Shown piece by piece: positions 41,142 to 50,106 of a DNA stretch of 64,000 nt. The stretch is from assembly GCF_036429475.1 (NCBI RefSeq), contig NZ_CP144125.1, positions 1-64,000 of the forward strand, in the 5' to 3' direction. The notes under the pieces are model-generated. The model had not been told where the DNA came from. It searched no databases and saw only the letters and a program-made list of their open reading frames with translations. This DNA comes from Halalkalicoccus sp. CGA53 (GTDB taxonomy: Archaea > Halobacteriota > Halobacteria > Halobacteriales > Halalkalicoccaceae). Positions within the stretch are counted from its first letter, which is position 1, and each line of letters opens with the position of its first letter. Both the position numbers and the translations under genes were made by a program.

Positions 41142-42367
41142 CAGGCCGACCACTCCCAGAGTTCGACCCCTATCCTCTCACCCTCGTCGTACCCCTCGCG
41201 GCCCTCGGGGACGACCACCCAGCCGTCGGCGAGCGCGACGCTCGAGAGGACGCCCGCGCCGCTCGCCCGCGTCGGCGTCGCGATCCGGTCGGCACCGCCG
41301 TCCTCGCTCTCCTCCAGCGAAACCCTCGCGAACGTCCGGGTGCCGGGCTCGCTCCGGATCTTCCGTGTGAGCGTCGCCGCGACCGTGGGCGTCGCGGGCG
41401 GCTCGGCTCCCGAAACCCACGAGAGGAGGGGGCGGAGGAACTGCACCGCGTTCACGATGCACGCCACCGGATACCCGGGAAGCATCAGCACGGGCGTCTC
41501 CTCGACGATCCCCAGGGCGACCGGGTGGCCCGGTTTGAGCGCGACGCCGTGGACCAGTACCTCGCCGATCTCGCTCACGACCTCGGGGATCAGGTCGCGC
41601 TCGCCCACCGAGGAGCCCCCGGTCGTGACGATCACGTCCTTCGTGAGGTCGCGTTGGATCGCCGCCCGGAGCGCGTCGTGGTCGTCGGTCACGACCCGGC
41701 GGTAGGTGGGGAGCCCGCCCCACCGGCGGACGAGCCCCGAGACCGTGAGCCCGTTCGTCTCGATTATCTCGCCCGAATCGGGGTCGGCCTGGACGAGCTC
41801 CTCGCCGGTCGGGACCACGCCGACGGTCGGGCGCTCTCCGACCTCGACCTCCCGTATCCCGACCGACTTCAACAGGCCGAGGTCTGAGGGGCGGATCCGA
41901 TGGCCCGGCTCGTAGAGCGCCTGTCCGGATTCGACGTCCTCGCCGACGGGACCGACGTTCTCGCCCTCGGCGACCGCGTCGAACACCTCGATCTCGGTAC
42001 CGAGTTCCTCGACCTGCTCGATCATCACGACGCTGTCACAGCCCTCGGGGAGTTCGCTGCCGGTGTGGACTCGGACGGCGCCGCCGGGTCCGCCCCTCTC
42101 GGCACGAGAGAGCACCTCGGGCGATCGGTCGCTCGCGCCGAAGGTGTCCTCGGCGCGCACCGCGTAGCCGTCCATCGCCGCCCGCGCGTAGTGCGGGACG
42201 TCCCTGTGAGCGGTGACTGCCTCGGCGAGGACTCGCCCGTCGGCCTCGCCGATCGAGAGGGTCGTGGTTCGGCCGTGAGCCGAACAGCGCTCGCGGAGTC
42301 GCTCTCGGGCCGCGTCGACGCGGGTCTTCTCCTTGAACCCGGAGCGGCGTAACTCGGAGTCGGTCAT
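41141..42367 (-). CDS. moeA: Molybdopterin molybdotransferase MoeA
   Basis: A 408-residue MoeA without extra domain. ARAAMDGYAVRAEDTFGASD, SELPEGCDSVVMIEQVEELG, VGVVPTGEELVQADPDSGEI, VTTGGSSVGERDLIPEVVSE and HPVALGIVEETPVLMLPGYP are the standard blocks, and the C-terminal domain IV is present. It inserts metal into molybdopterin-AMP. The ATG at 42367 gives the family's N-terminal SGFKEKTRVDAARE helix. It is first in a two-gene operon with the fused MoeA. Two MoeA copies may separate molybdenum from tungsten use. Confidence 0.93.
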   Translation of the reverse strand: MTDSELRRSGFKEKTRVDAARERLRERCSAHGRTTTLSIGEADGRVLAEAVTAHRDVPHYARAAMDGYAVRAEDTFGASDRSPEVLSRAERGGPGGAVRVHTGSELPEGCDSVVMIEQVEELGTEIEVFDAVAEGENVGPVGEDVESGQALYEPGHRIRPSDLGLLKSVGIREVEVGERPTVGVVPTGEELVQADPDSGEIIETNGLTVSGLVRRWGGLPTYRRVVTDDHDALRAAIQRDLTKDVIVTTGGSSVGERDLIPEVVSEIGEVLVHGVALKPGHPVALGIVEETPVLMLPGYPVACIVNAVQFLRPLLSWVSGAEPPATPTVAATLTRKIRSEPGTRTFARVSLEESEDGGADRIATPTRASGAGVLSSVALADGWVVVPEGREGYDEGERIGVELWEWSA

Positions 42368-42593
42368 GACCGGAGGTAGTGGACGAACGACTAAAAGGCT
42401 GAGCGGTCGAGGGTTCCCGATCGCGACGGACCTGACAGAACGCCGGGATAGTGACGGGTAGCGGCGGGTCGAACCGATCCGACGGACGCCCACGGGGTCG
42501 GTTTTCTGCGCGGACGGTACGGGCACCACCCATGGTAGTATCAAACATATTTATCCCGATACGTTCTTACGTCTCCGTCTCGTAATACCGCCA

Positions 42594-42944
42594 ATGATAC
42601 TGGGGGCCATCCGAGCGTTCATCGGCCGAGGCGACGAGACGGAGACGACACCCGAGGGCGCGGACACCCCCCAATCCCCCGACTCCCCGGATAGCAAGCG
42701 ATCGACGGAGGAGGCGCCGAGCCCTCCCGAGACGCCCCCGTCGAACCGTGCGCTCGTTCTGCGGGCGCTCATCGCGAACGACGGCTACGCCGAGCGATCG
42801 ACCGTCCTCGAGACGCTCCGCGTCCCCCGCTCCGAGGCCGAGGCGCTGCTCGCGGAGATGGCCGAGGAGGGCGAGATCACACTGATCGAGTCGCGCCGAC
42901 GGACGCTCGTCTGTCGGAAGGGTTACGAACCGGTGACGAACTGA
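42594..42944 (+). CDS. Winged-helix protein with disordered N-terminal part
   Basis: A 116-residue protein. After MILGAIRAFIGRG, residues about 14-48 are acidic/proline-rich and probably disordered. Residues about 50-116 form a small winged helix (NRALVLRALIANDGYAERST, VPRSEAEALLAEMAEEGEIT, LIESRRRTLVCRKGY). A CATATTTATCC box (42546-42556) lies about 40 bases upstream. The stop codon at 42942-42944 directly adjoins the nested palindrome at 42945. Function unknown. Confidence 0.65.
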   Translation: MILGAIRAFIGRGDETETTPEGADTPQSPDSPDSKRSTEEAPSPPETPPSNRALVLRALIANDGYAERSTVLETLRVPRSEAEALLAEMAEEGEITLIESRRRTLVCRKGYEPVTN

Positions 42945-43022
42945 TACGGTCGGTTGTACTCTCTTACCGGTGATCACCGGCTCGAACAGGCGATCACCGG
43001 TGACCAGTTACAACCGACCGTA
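42945..43022. repeat. Nested palindrome element, copy A (78 bp)
   Basis: Outer arms TACGGTCGGTTGTA (42945-42958) and TACAACCGACCGTA (43009-43022) are perfect inverse complements over 14 bases. Inside them, ACCGGTGATC (42966-42975) and GATCACCGGT (42992-43001) form a second stem of 10 bases, with a loop containing CTCGAACAGG. It starts one base after a stop codon. It is clearly related to the element at 52414-52493. It could be a folded RNA at the end of the transcript or a DNA palindrome of a mobile or protein-binding kind. Confidence 0.85.
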
Positions 43023-43171
43023 CGAGGGGGAACGTCGGAGAGGCTCGTCGTTCTTCGATCGCGGATCGAACGACACCGGGGACGTGTCCGTCCGATGGAT
43101 ACGGTCGACTACGACAAGCCCTACGAGGGGGCGACCGCGGGCTTTTTCGCCCTCCCGTCCCAACTTCGGGT

Positions 43172-43528
43172 ATGTCAGCGTTGCGCGACGCGTTGAGCGA
43201 CCTGCCGGGAGCCGTCTTCGCCGACCTGCTCGAACACGACGACGAGTACCTCCTCGTGATCGACCTGCCGGGAGCGAGCGAGTCGACGACGACGATCACC
43301 GCCGAGGGCGGCCACCTCCGGATCGAGGCGCGCCGTGAGAAGGCGGTTCCCGAGGAGTTCCGGTACCTCCAGGAGGAGCGCTCGCTCTTCCTCGACGCCG
43401 ACCTCCCGCTGCCGCCCGACGCGACCGGCGCGGAGGCGAGCGCGACGCTCTCGCGTGGCGTCCTCGAACTCCGTCTGCCGAAACGGACGACCGAGGGCGG
43501 AACGACCATCCCGATCGACGAGGCGTAG
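43172..43528 (+). CDS. Hsp20/alpha-crystallin family small heat shock protein
   Basis: A 118-residue protein with an alpha-crystallin domain: DEYLLVIDLPGASESTTTIT, HLRIEARREKAVPEEFRYLQ, RSLFLDADLPLPPDATGAEA and the ending LSRGVLELRLPKRTTEGGTT with the conserved G-V-L-x-L-x-L-P-K. It is short in the N-terminal arm. It holds unfolded proteins. It lies six bases before the ABC1 kinase gene, so the two share a transcript. Confidence 0.88.
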   Translation: MSALRDALSDLPGAVFADLLEHDDEYLLVIDLPGASESTTTITAEGGHLRIEARREKAVPEEFRYLQEERSLFLDADLPLPPDATGAEASATLSRGVLELRLPKRTTEGGTTIPIDEA

Positions 43529-43533
43529 GCCGG

Positions 43534-45210
43534 GTGGTCTCCCTGGTCTCGCTCCGGGCGTACAGGCGCTTTTTCGTCGTCGCCTGGCAGTTCATGCCGC
43601 TCATCTGGGCGTACACGCGCGACAACAACCGGTTCGTCCTCTTCGGCCCCTCCCGGCGCGTCGGCGTCGACGAACAACGCCGCCGGGCCAAGCGACTGCT
43701 CGACTCGCTGCTCACGCTCGGCCCCACGTTCATCAAACTCGGGCAACTGCTCTCGACGCGCCCGGACATCCTCCCGCCGGCGTACATCGACGAGCTCTCG
43801 AAGCTCCAGGACGAGGTGCCGCCGGCCGACTGGGAGGAGGCGAGGAAGGTCCTCGAAGAGGACGTCGGACCGATAGAGGATGCGTTCGCCGAGTTCAAGA
43901 CCGAGGCGATCAGCGGGGCGAGCCTCGGGCAGGTCTACCGGGCGTACGTCGACGACCGCCTCGTCGCGGTGAAGGTGCGCCGGCCGGGGATCGAGTCGCT
44001 CGTGAAAGCCGACCTGCGCGTGATCCGCTTCTCGTTGCCGCTGTTGATGTACTTCGTCGACGACAACCGGTCGTTCTCGCTCGAGACGCTCGCCGACGAG
44101 TTCGACCGGGTGATCAGGGAGGAGATGGACTACGAGCGAGAGGCCGACATGCTACGGGAGATCCGGGCGAACTTCGAGGGGAACGACCGGATCCGGATCC
44201 CCGAGATCGTCGACAGCCACTCGACGCGGCGCGTACTCACGATGGAGTTCGTCGGCGGGACGAAGATCACCCGGGTGGGTGAGCTAGAGGAGAAGGGAAT
44301 CGACCGCGCGTCCGTCGCGGAGACCCTCCAGCGGGCGTATCTGCAGATGATCATCGAGGACGGCGTCTTCCACGCCGACCCCCACCCCGGAAACCTCGCG
44401 GTGCAGGACGACGGGACGATCGTCTTCTACGACTTCGGGATGAGCGGCCGGGTCGATCCCTACGTCCAGGAAAAGGTCGTCGAGTTCTACATCGCGGTGG
44501 CGAACCAGGACATCGACGGGATTCTGGATACCTTGATCGACCTCGGGACGCTCAGTCCGGAAGCGGATCGAGAGGTGATGGGCCAGGTGCTCGAACTCGC
44601 CATCGAGGACGCCCGCGGCGAGGAGATCGAGCAGTATCGCGTCAATCAGATCATCGACCAGGTCGAGAACACGATCTACGAGTTCCCGCTCAGACTCCCC
44701 TCGAACCTCGCGCTCGTGTTGCGGGTCGCGACGGTCGTCGAGGGCGTCTGTGTGACGCTCGATCCCGACTTCAACTTCATCGACACCGCGACCGAGTACC
44801 TCTCGGAGCAGGGCTACAGGGAGGAGACGGCGAAACAGATCGCGGGCGAGGTTGGCGACCAGCTCCGACGGACGATGGAGTCGTTGATCAGAGTCCCCCC
44901 GAAGATCGAGAACACCCTCGACATGCTCGAACGCGACAGGCTGTTCGTCCACGTCGAGATCGAGGACCCGAACCAAATCTTCGACCGCCTCGCGAAACGA
45001 CTCATCTACGGACTGCTCCTTTCCGTGGGCCTGATCTCGACGGCGATCATCTACGCCTTCCGGGGACCGGACCTCTCGTTTCTCATCTCCGGCGGTCTCT
45101 CGCTGCTGATCGTCTTCCTCCTCTACCGGTCGTTCAAGAAGCGCCGGGGGATCCGCGCCCGCCCGCAGTTCACCAGACAGAACCTCAGACAGCGCCGCGG
45201 CGAGGAGTGA
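43534..45210 (+). CDS. ABC1/UbiB-family atypical kinase
   Basis: A 558-residue protein. Family signatures: LTLGPTFIKLGQLLSTRPDI (KxGQ motif), SGASLGQVYRAYV (alanine/glycine-rich loop in place of the P-loop), VAVKVRRPGIE (nucleotide-binding Lys), FHADPHPGNLAVQDDGTIVF and YDFGMSGRV (catalytic and metal-binding acids). Two hydrophobic helices near the C-terminus (residues about 490-530) anchor it in the membrane. Relatives act in quinone biosynthesis or lipid homeostasis. Its role in archaea is unclear. GTG start at 43534. Confidence 0.92.
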   Translation: MVSLVSLRAYRRFFVVAWQFMPLIWAYTRDNNRFVLFGPSRRVGVDEQRRRAKRLLDSLLTLGPTFIKLGQLLSTRPDILPPAYIDELSKLQDEVPPADWEEARKVLEEDVGPIEDAFAEFKTEAISGASLGQVYRAYVDDRLVAVKVRRPGIESLVKADLRVIRFSLPLLMYFVDDNRSFSLETLADEFDRVIREEMDYEREADMLREIRANFEGNDRIRIPEIVDSHSTRRVLTMEFVGGTKITRVGELEEKGIDRASVAETLQRAYLQMIIEDGVFHADPHPGNLAVQDDGTIVFYDFGMSGRVDPYVQEKVVEFYIAVANQDIDGILDTLIDLGTLSPEADREVMGQVLELAIEDARGEEIEQYRVNQIIDQVENTIYEFPLRLPSNLALVLRVATVVEGVCVTLDPDFNFIDTATEYLSEQGYREETAKQIAGEVGDQLRRTMESLIRVPPKIENTLDMLERDRLFVHVEIEDPNQIFDRLAKRLIYGLLLSVGLISTAIIYAFRGPDLSFLISGGLSLLIVFLLYRSFKKRRGIRARPQFTRQNLRQRRGEE

Positions 45211-45291
45211 GGACGTCGTAGCGAAGGAGCGAAACGAGAGGCGGCGATGGCCGACACGGGTGTTTTTCCCGCTCCCTCCCAAGGACGAGCC

Positions 45292-45783
45292 ATGTCGAAG
45301 CCACAGCCACGGGCGTTCGCACACGTCGGCGTCACAGTGCCAGATATCGACGAAGCGATCGAGTGGTACGAGTCGGTTCTCGGGTTCGAGCGGCTGATGG
45401 AGGCACAGACGATCGCCGGTGACGGCGAGAGCCAGATCTCGCGGCTCTGTCTCGACGTGCTGGGGGAGTTCGAGGAGGTACGGATCGCACACCTCGGGAC
45501 CGGCGGGGGGACGGCGATCGAACTGTTCGAGTTCAGGGAGGGAAAAGAGAGCGAGCCGAGCCCGAAGGAGGAGGGCTACTTCCACGTCTGCGTGATCGAC
45601 CCGAACATCGAGGAGCTCGCGGCGGAGATCGAGGAGACGGGAGGGAAACACCACACCGAGATCTGGGAGCTCTTTCCCGACCAACGGTACAGGATGACCT
45701 ACTGCAAGGATCCATGGGGGAACCTGCTGGAGATCTACACCCACGGCCACGAGCGGATCTACAGCAACCAGGGCGAGTACTAA
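45292..45783 (+). CDS. VOC-superfamily protein (glyoxalase/dioxygenase-like)
   Basis: A 163-residue protein with two beta-alpha-beta-beta-beta modules. AFAHVGVTVPDIDEAIEWYE opens the first and GYFHVCVIDPNIEELAAEIE the second. Metal ligands are likely His and Glu at HVGV, IELFEF, YFHVCV and LLEIY (PWGNLLEIYTHGH). It might be a lyase, epimerase or ring-cleavage enzyme. The cupin gene follows by 25 bases. The ATG at 45292 is used; the earlier one at 45247 would add a non-conserved leader. Confidence 0.88.
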   Translation: MSKPQPRAFAHVGVTVPDIDEAIEWYESVLGFERLMEAQTIAGDGESQISRLCLDVLGEFEEVRIAHLGTGGGTAIELFEFREGKESEPSPKEEGYFHVCVIDPNIEELAAEIEETGGKHHTEIWELFPDQRYRMTYCKDPWGNLLEIYTHGHERIYSNQGEY

Positions 45784-45808
45784 CACCCCGGAGTCCGATC
45801 CCCCCCGC

Positions 45809-46300
45809 ATGGGTCGGATCGACGAGTCGGACGTGGAGTGGGAGACGCTCGAACGGGGAGAGACCGCGTTTCGGCGGAAGCGACTGGGCGCGGCCGCCGG
45901 GGGCGAACGCATCGGCTGTAGTCTCTACGAACTTCCCCCCGGGAAGCGGTCGTGGCCGTACCACTACCACGCCGGAAACGAGGAGGCGATCGTCGTTCGC
46001 TCCGGGTCGGGCACGCTCAGGCTCGCCGGGGAGACGTTGTCGCTCTCTTCGGGCGACTACGTCGCGCTTCCGGCGGACGAACGCGGCGCCCACAGGGTCG
46101 CGAACGACGGCGAGGAGGTACTCTCGTACCTCGTGATCTCGACGATGGACGAGCCGGACGTGACGGTCTACCCCGACTCGGGGAAGTTCGGTGTCTACGT
46201 CGGGGCGGCACCGGGCGAGGAGGGCGAACGGAGTCTCGAGGGCTACTACCGACCCTCCGATGCGGTGAGCTACTGGGAGGGCGAAGAGGGAGAGGAGTGA
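45809..46300 (+). CDS. Cupin-domain protein
   Basis: A 163-residue protein with a single cupin barrel. Motif 1 is WPYHYHAGNEEAIVVRSGSG (metal ligands His, His, Glu) and motif 2 is LPADERGAHRVANDGEEV (His). The C-terminal part after residue about 118 (STMDEPDVTVYPDSGKFGVY) occurs in a group of cupins linked to sugar or polyketide metabolism. Enzymatic role unknown. It may be cotranscribed with the VOC protein. Confidence 0.87.
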   Translation: MGRIDESDVEWETLERGETAFRRKRLGAAAGGERIGCSLYELPPGKRSWPYHYHAGNEEAIVVRSGSGTLRLAGETLSLSSGDYVALPADERGAHRVANDGEEVLSYLVISTMDEPDVTVYPDSGKFGVYVGAAPGEEGERSLEGYYRPSDAVSYWEGEEGEE

Positions 46301-46350
46301 CCGATCACCGGGACCGATACGGTTGTAGCCACCGAGCGTGAGTCCCGACC

Positions 46351-47418
46351 ATGCAGATCGAACCCTTCGGCCTCGAGCGCTGGTTCGCCGAGGTCGAACA
46401 CGGAGCCGACGTCATGCTCGCAGAGAGCGGCATCAGGAGCCTCTCCGCGGACCGATTCGACCTCGATCCGGGCGAGTTGGGCTACGTCATCCCGACCAAC
46501 GGCGACCCGGAGTTCCGCGCGGAGGTCGGCGCACGCTACGACCGCGGTCGGGACGAGGTGCTGTTCACGTGCGGCACCCAGGAGGCGAACTTCCTCGCCT
46601 TCCTCGCGCTGATGCGAGGGGACGCACACGCGGTCGTCGTCACCCCCACCTACCAGGCGCTCTCCGCGGTGCCCGAGGCGTTCGGGCGGGTCACCCGCGT
46701 GTGGCTCGAACCACCCGAGTGGGAGCTCTCCGTGGAAGCGATCGCCGAGGCGATCGAACCCGAGACGCGCGTCGTCGTCTTCAACAACCCGAACAACCCG
46801 ACCGGGGTCTACCACGACGAGGGGCTGGTACGCGAACTCTACGACCTCGCGGCCGAGAACGACGCCTACCTGCTCTGTGACGAGGTCTATCGGCTGCTCG
46901 CCGACGAGCCGATCACACCCGTCGCGGCGATGGGCGAGTACGGCCTGAGCACGACGAGCCTGACGAAGGCGTACGGCCTCGCCGGACTACGCTTCGGCTG
47001 GCTCGCCGGCGACCGGGAGGTCGTGGATCGGGCCTGGCAGTGGAAGGACTACACGACCATCTCGACCGGGCTGATCGACCAGCACGTCGCCCGACAGGCG
47101 CTCAGAGGCGAGCGAGAGATCCTCCTCGAGAACCGGGCGCTCGCGGACGAACACCGGGAACGGGTGCGAACGTTCGTCCGCGAGCACGGCCTCGGCTGGC
47201 ACGAGCCCGTGGGGGTAAACGGCTTCGTCACGATCCCCGAGGGGTTCGAGAACGGCGAGGAGTTCTGTCGAACGGTCGTCGACGAGGAGAGCGTCGTGCT
47301 CGCACCGGGCGACCTCTTCGGGTTCGAGGACTACTTCCGGATCGGCTTCGGCCTGCCGACCGACGAGCTGGAGGTGGGGTTAGCGCGGGTCGGGAGCGTG
47401 ATCGATCGTCACACCTGA
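46351..47418 (+). CDS. Class I/II aminotransferase
   Basis: A 355-residue fold-type I PLP enzyme. Markers are [52 protein letters not shown] (pyridine-ring Asn), [11 protein letters not shown] (Asp), and the Schiff-base lysine in [20 protein letters not shown]. The C-terminal arginine motif is [16 protein letters not shown]. It belongs to the aspartate-aminotransferase superfamily, in a group with capreomycidine-synthase-like members. Substrates unknown. Confidence 0.9.
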   Translation: MQIEPFGLERWFAEVEHGADVMLAESGIRSLSADRFDLDPGELGYVIPTNGDPEFRAEVGARYDRGRDEVLFTCGTQEANFLAFLALMRGDAHAVVVTPTYQALSAVPEAFGRVTRVWLEPPEWELSVEAIAEAIEPETRVVVFNNPNNPTGVYHDEGLVRELYDLAAENDAYLLCDEVYRLLADEPITPVAAMGEYGLSTTSLTKAYGLAGLRFGWLAGDREVVDRAWQWKDYTTISTGLIDQHVARQALRGEREILLENRALADEHRERVRTFVREHGLGWHEPVGVNGFVTIPEGFENGEEFCRTVVDEESVVLAPGDLFGFEDYFRIGFGLPTDELEVGLARVGSVIDRHT

Positions 47419-47432
47419 GTCGTTCCAAACGG

Positions 47433-47438
47433 TTTATA
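47433..47438 (+). promoter_or_regulatory. TATA box of aIF-5A gene
   Basis: TTTATA stands 25-30 bases before the ATG at 47463 in an otherwise GC-rich stretch. That is the spacing for a leaderless transcript that would begin at or very near the start codon of aIF-5A. It marks the hypusine genes as a transcription unit separate from the aminotransferase gene just upstream. Confidence 0.6.
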
Positions 47439-47462
47439 CCGCCGCCGCGGGTAGCGGGCTCC

Positions 47463-47840
47463 ATGGCGAGAGAACAGAAGGAGGTCCGCGATCTGCAGGA
47501 GGGTGGCTACGTCCTGATGGACGGCGCGGCGTGTAAGATCACCCACTACAGTACGGCCAAACCGGGCAAACACGGCAGCGCGAAGGCCCGTGTCGAGGGT
47601 CGTGGCGTCTTCGACAGCAAGAAGCGCAGCTTCTCCCAGCCGGTCGACGCGAAGATCTGGGTGCCGATCATCGAGCGGAAACAGGGTCAGGTCATCAACG
47701 TCGAGAGCGACACCGTCGCGCAGGTGATGGACTTAGACTCCTACGAGACGATCACGATGCAGACGCCCTCGGACGCGAACCTCTCGCCCGAAGACGACAT
47801 CGAGTTCCTCGAACTCGACGGCCAGCGAAAGATCGTCTGA
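47463..47840 (+). CDS. eif5a: Translation factor aIF-5A
   Basis: A 125-residue protein. The modified-lysine loop [12 protein letters not shown] is intact, with Lys36 as the hypusine (or deoxyhypusine) site. SH3-like and OB-fold halves are both present ([40 protein letters not shown]). It promotes peptide bond formation at difficult sequences. The agmatinase gene follows by three bases and the deoxyhypusine synthase gene is about 2.3 kb downstream. Confidence 0.97.
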   Translation: MAREQKEVRDLQEGGYVLMDGAACKITHYSTAKPGKHGSAKARVEGRGVFDSKKRSFSQPVDAKIWVPIIERKQGQVINVESDTVAQVMDLDSYETITMQTPSDANLSPEDDIEFLELDGQRKIV

Positions 47841-47843
47841 GGG

Positions 47844-48677
47844 ATGTTTCCCGGCGCACACGAGGAGGGCGGGTCGTACGGGATCCTCGGCGCGCCGCTC
47901 GACGTCTCGACGACCTTCCAGCCGGGAACCCGGTTCGGACCGGACCGGGTGAGGAGGTTCGCCGAGACGTTCGACGACTACGATCACAGGACGGACCAGC
48001 GGTTCTCGGAGCTCTCCGTCGTCGACTACGGGGACGTCCGGGCGTGGGACGACGCCGTCGAGTACCTCCATCACCTCGAAGGCAGGATACGGGACGTCGT
48101 GATGGACGACGCGGTCCCACTGGTGATCGGTGGCGAGCACACCGTGAGCGAGGCGGGCGTGAGGGCTACCGATCCCGACCTGTTCGTCTGTCTCGACGCC
48201 CACCTCGACCTCCGGAGCGAGTACGACGGCAACCCACACAGCCACGCCTGCGTGACCCGACACGTCCTCGACGTCGCGGAGGAGGCGATCGTCCTCGGCG
48301 TCCGAACCGGGAGCGAGGAGGAGTGGGAGCGTGCGAGCGCCGAGGACGTCAGCGTGGTTCCGCCGGAGGACGTAGGGGACTGGATCGAGACGGTCGGATC
48401 GAACGGGAGTGACCCCTTCGGCGGTCGCGAGAGTTACCTCTCGGTGGATATCGACGGCGCGGACCCGGGGTTCGCGCCCGGCACCGGCACGAAGGAGCCG
48501 TTCGGGCTGCACCCGAGGGAGATGCGCGACGTCGTTCGGCTCGCCGCACCGCACTGTACCGGGTTCGACGTCGTCGAGGTGAACGATCGCGACGACGGCC
48601 AGGCGGCGGCGCTCGGAGGAAAGCTCCTTCGGGAGTTCGTTTACGAACACGCACGGGCGACGAGGCACGAGGAATGA
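47844..48677 (+). CDS. speB: Agmatinase/ureohydrolase
   Basis: A 277-residue ureohydrolase. Binuclear manganese ligands are visible in VIGGEHTVSE, FVCLDAHLDLRSEYDG, NPHSHACVTRH and YLSVDIDGADPGFAPGTG. It releases urea from agmatine or an agmatine-modified substrate. Location directly after aIF-5A fits the proposal for haloarchaea that deoxyhypusine is made from agmatine, with agmatinase acting on the modified protein. The stop overlaps the Nif3-like ATG by four bases. Confidence 0.92.
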   Translation: MFPGAHEEGGSYGILGAPLDVSTTFQPGTRFGPDRVRRFAETFDDYDHRTDQRFSELSVVDYGDVRAWDDAVEYLHHLEGRIRDVVMDDAVPLVIGGEHTVSEAGVRATDPDLFVCLDAHLDLRSEYDGNPHSHACVTRHVLDVAEEAIVLGVRTGSEEEWERASAEDVSVVPPEDVGDWIETVGSNGSDPFGGRESYLSVDIDGADPGFAPGTGTKEPFGLHPREMRDVVRLAAPHCTGFDVVEVNDRDDGQAAALGGKLLREFVYEHARATRHEE

Positions 48678-49438
48678 GACTCACCGAACTCTGCGAACGG
48701 CTGGACGATGAACTGAGAACGGAGGCGTTCGCCGACCTCGACGCGAGCGCGAACGGGCTCCAGGTCGGTCCACGCGAGGCCGAGATCGACCGGGTCGCGC
48801 TCGCCGTGGACGCCGCGGTGGAGACGATCGAGGCGGCGAGGGAAGCGGACGCCGACCTGTTGCTCACCCACCACGGCCTCTCGTGGGGTGGGATCGAGCG
48901 GATTACGAGAAACGAGTACGACCGGACCGCCGCGCTGATCGACGGGGAGATGGCGCTCTACGTCTCGCACCTGCCGCTCGACTCCCATCCCGAGATCGGA
49001 AACGCCGCCGGGGTCGCGACCGTCCTCGATCTCGACGATCGAGAGCCGTTCGGGAGCCTCGATCCGGAGACGATCGGGCTCCGCGGTCGGTTGCCCGAAG
49101 CCGTCGGTATCGGGACGCTGGAAGCCGAACTCGAGAGCGCGCTCGACCCGAAGCGAGGGGTCTACACGCTCGAGTTCGGTCCCGAGACGGTCGAGTCCGT
49201 CGCGGTCGTCACCGGCAGCGGGGTCGACTGGCTGGACGAGGCGGCCGACGCCGGCGTCGACGCGTTCGTCACCGGCGAGGGGAAAGGCCACGTCTACCAC
49301 GAGGCACGGGAGGCTGGGATCCACGTCCTGCTCGCGGGTCACTACGCGACCGAGACGTTCGGCGTCCGCTCGGTCGGCGAACTGGTCGAGGGCTGGGGCC
49401 TCGAGACGACGTTCGTCGATCGTCCGACCGGGCTCTAG
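48674..49438 (+). CDS. Nif3-like dinuclear metal-centre protein
   Basis: A 254-residue protein. Metal ligands typical of the NIF3/DUF34 family are visible: DADLLLTHHGLSWGG near the N-terminus, YVSHLPLDSHPEIGNAAGVA, and TGEGKGHVYHEAREAGIHVL plus LLAGHYATETFGV near the end. The family forms hexamers. Reported roles include GTP cyclohydrolase I-like activity, but none is settled. It is translationally coupled to agmatinase, so it may belong functionally to the same operon. Confidence 0.92.
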   Translation: MRLTELCERLDDELRTEAFADLDASANGLQVGPREAEIDRVALAVDAAVETIEAAREADADLLLTHHGLSWGGIERITRNEYDRTAALIDGEMALYVSHLPLDSHPEIGNAAGVATVLDLDDREPFGSLDPETIGLRGRLPEAVGIGTLEAELESALDPKRGVYTLEFGPETVESVAVVTGSGVDWLDEAADAGVDAFVTGEGKGHVYHEAREAGIHVLLAGHYATETFGVRSVGELVEGWGLETTFVDRPTGL

Positions 49439-49470
49439 CCGGCCGAGCCTCTCGGTGAATCGACGCCCTC

Positions 49471-50040
49471 ATGAGCGACTCGGCCCTCCACGAAGTGATG
49501 AGTGGGGAGAACGACCGAACGGGGGGCCGCCTACCCACAGCGGAGGCGATCGACCTCCCCACCCCACGGAACACCGACCTCCCGGTCGTCCGCGAGGACG
49601 ACCTCCCGGAACACACGGACGAGGAGCCGCCGGAGCCGGTAGACGCGGAGGGCGACGGTGAGGAACCGGGCAGGCTCGCGGGCGTTCTGCTCGCCGCCTC
49701 GGTCGCCTTCTTCCTCACGAGCGCCGTCTGGTACGTGGTCACGACGACCGCCGCCTCGATCCGCGGGTTCGGGCTCGCGTTCTCCGTCCCACCGGAGCTG
49801 AGCGCCGGCTTCCTCCTCGCCACCTTCGGGCTCTGTCTCCTCCTCACCTACTGGATTCCCCTGTTCGTCCTCGCGATCCTCGTCTGCACGGCGGGGGTGT
49901 TCGGCCTCACCGCAACCCTGATCGTCCTCGTCTTCGGCGCGGGGGCGATGCCGACGGGGTTCGTGATCCTGCTCGGGACATCGCTCGCCCCGGCAGCCTT
50001 GCTCGCGCTCGGCCTGAAACTCGGTGCGGTCAGGCCCTGA
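49471..50040 (+). CDS. Membrane protein with acidic N-terminal tail
   Basis: A 189-residue protein. Residues 1-68 are hydrophilic and very acidic. After that come four hydrophobic helices, at about residues 69-90, 107-127, 128-157 and 160-185. It is conserved-looking for haloarchaea but I do not recognise the family. It sits between Nif3 and deoxyhypusine synthase in the same direction. Confidence 0.65.
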   Translation: MSDSALHEVMSGENDRTGGRLPTAEAIDLPTPRNTDLPVVREDDLPEHTDEEPPEPVDAEGDGEEPGRLAGVLLAASVAFFLTSAVWYVVTTTAASIRGFGLAFSVPPELSAGFLLATFGLCLLLTYWIPLFVLAILVCTAGVFGLTATLIVLVFGAGAMPTGFVILLGTSLAPAALLALGLKLGAVRP

Positions 50041-50106
50041 TCGGTCGGAGCCCTTCGGATCAGCACGGACCGGGTCGTTGAAACCGTCCGGCCGCGGACG
50101 TGGGCC

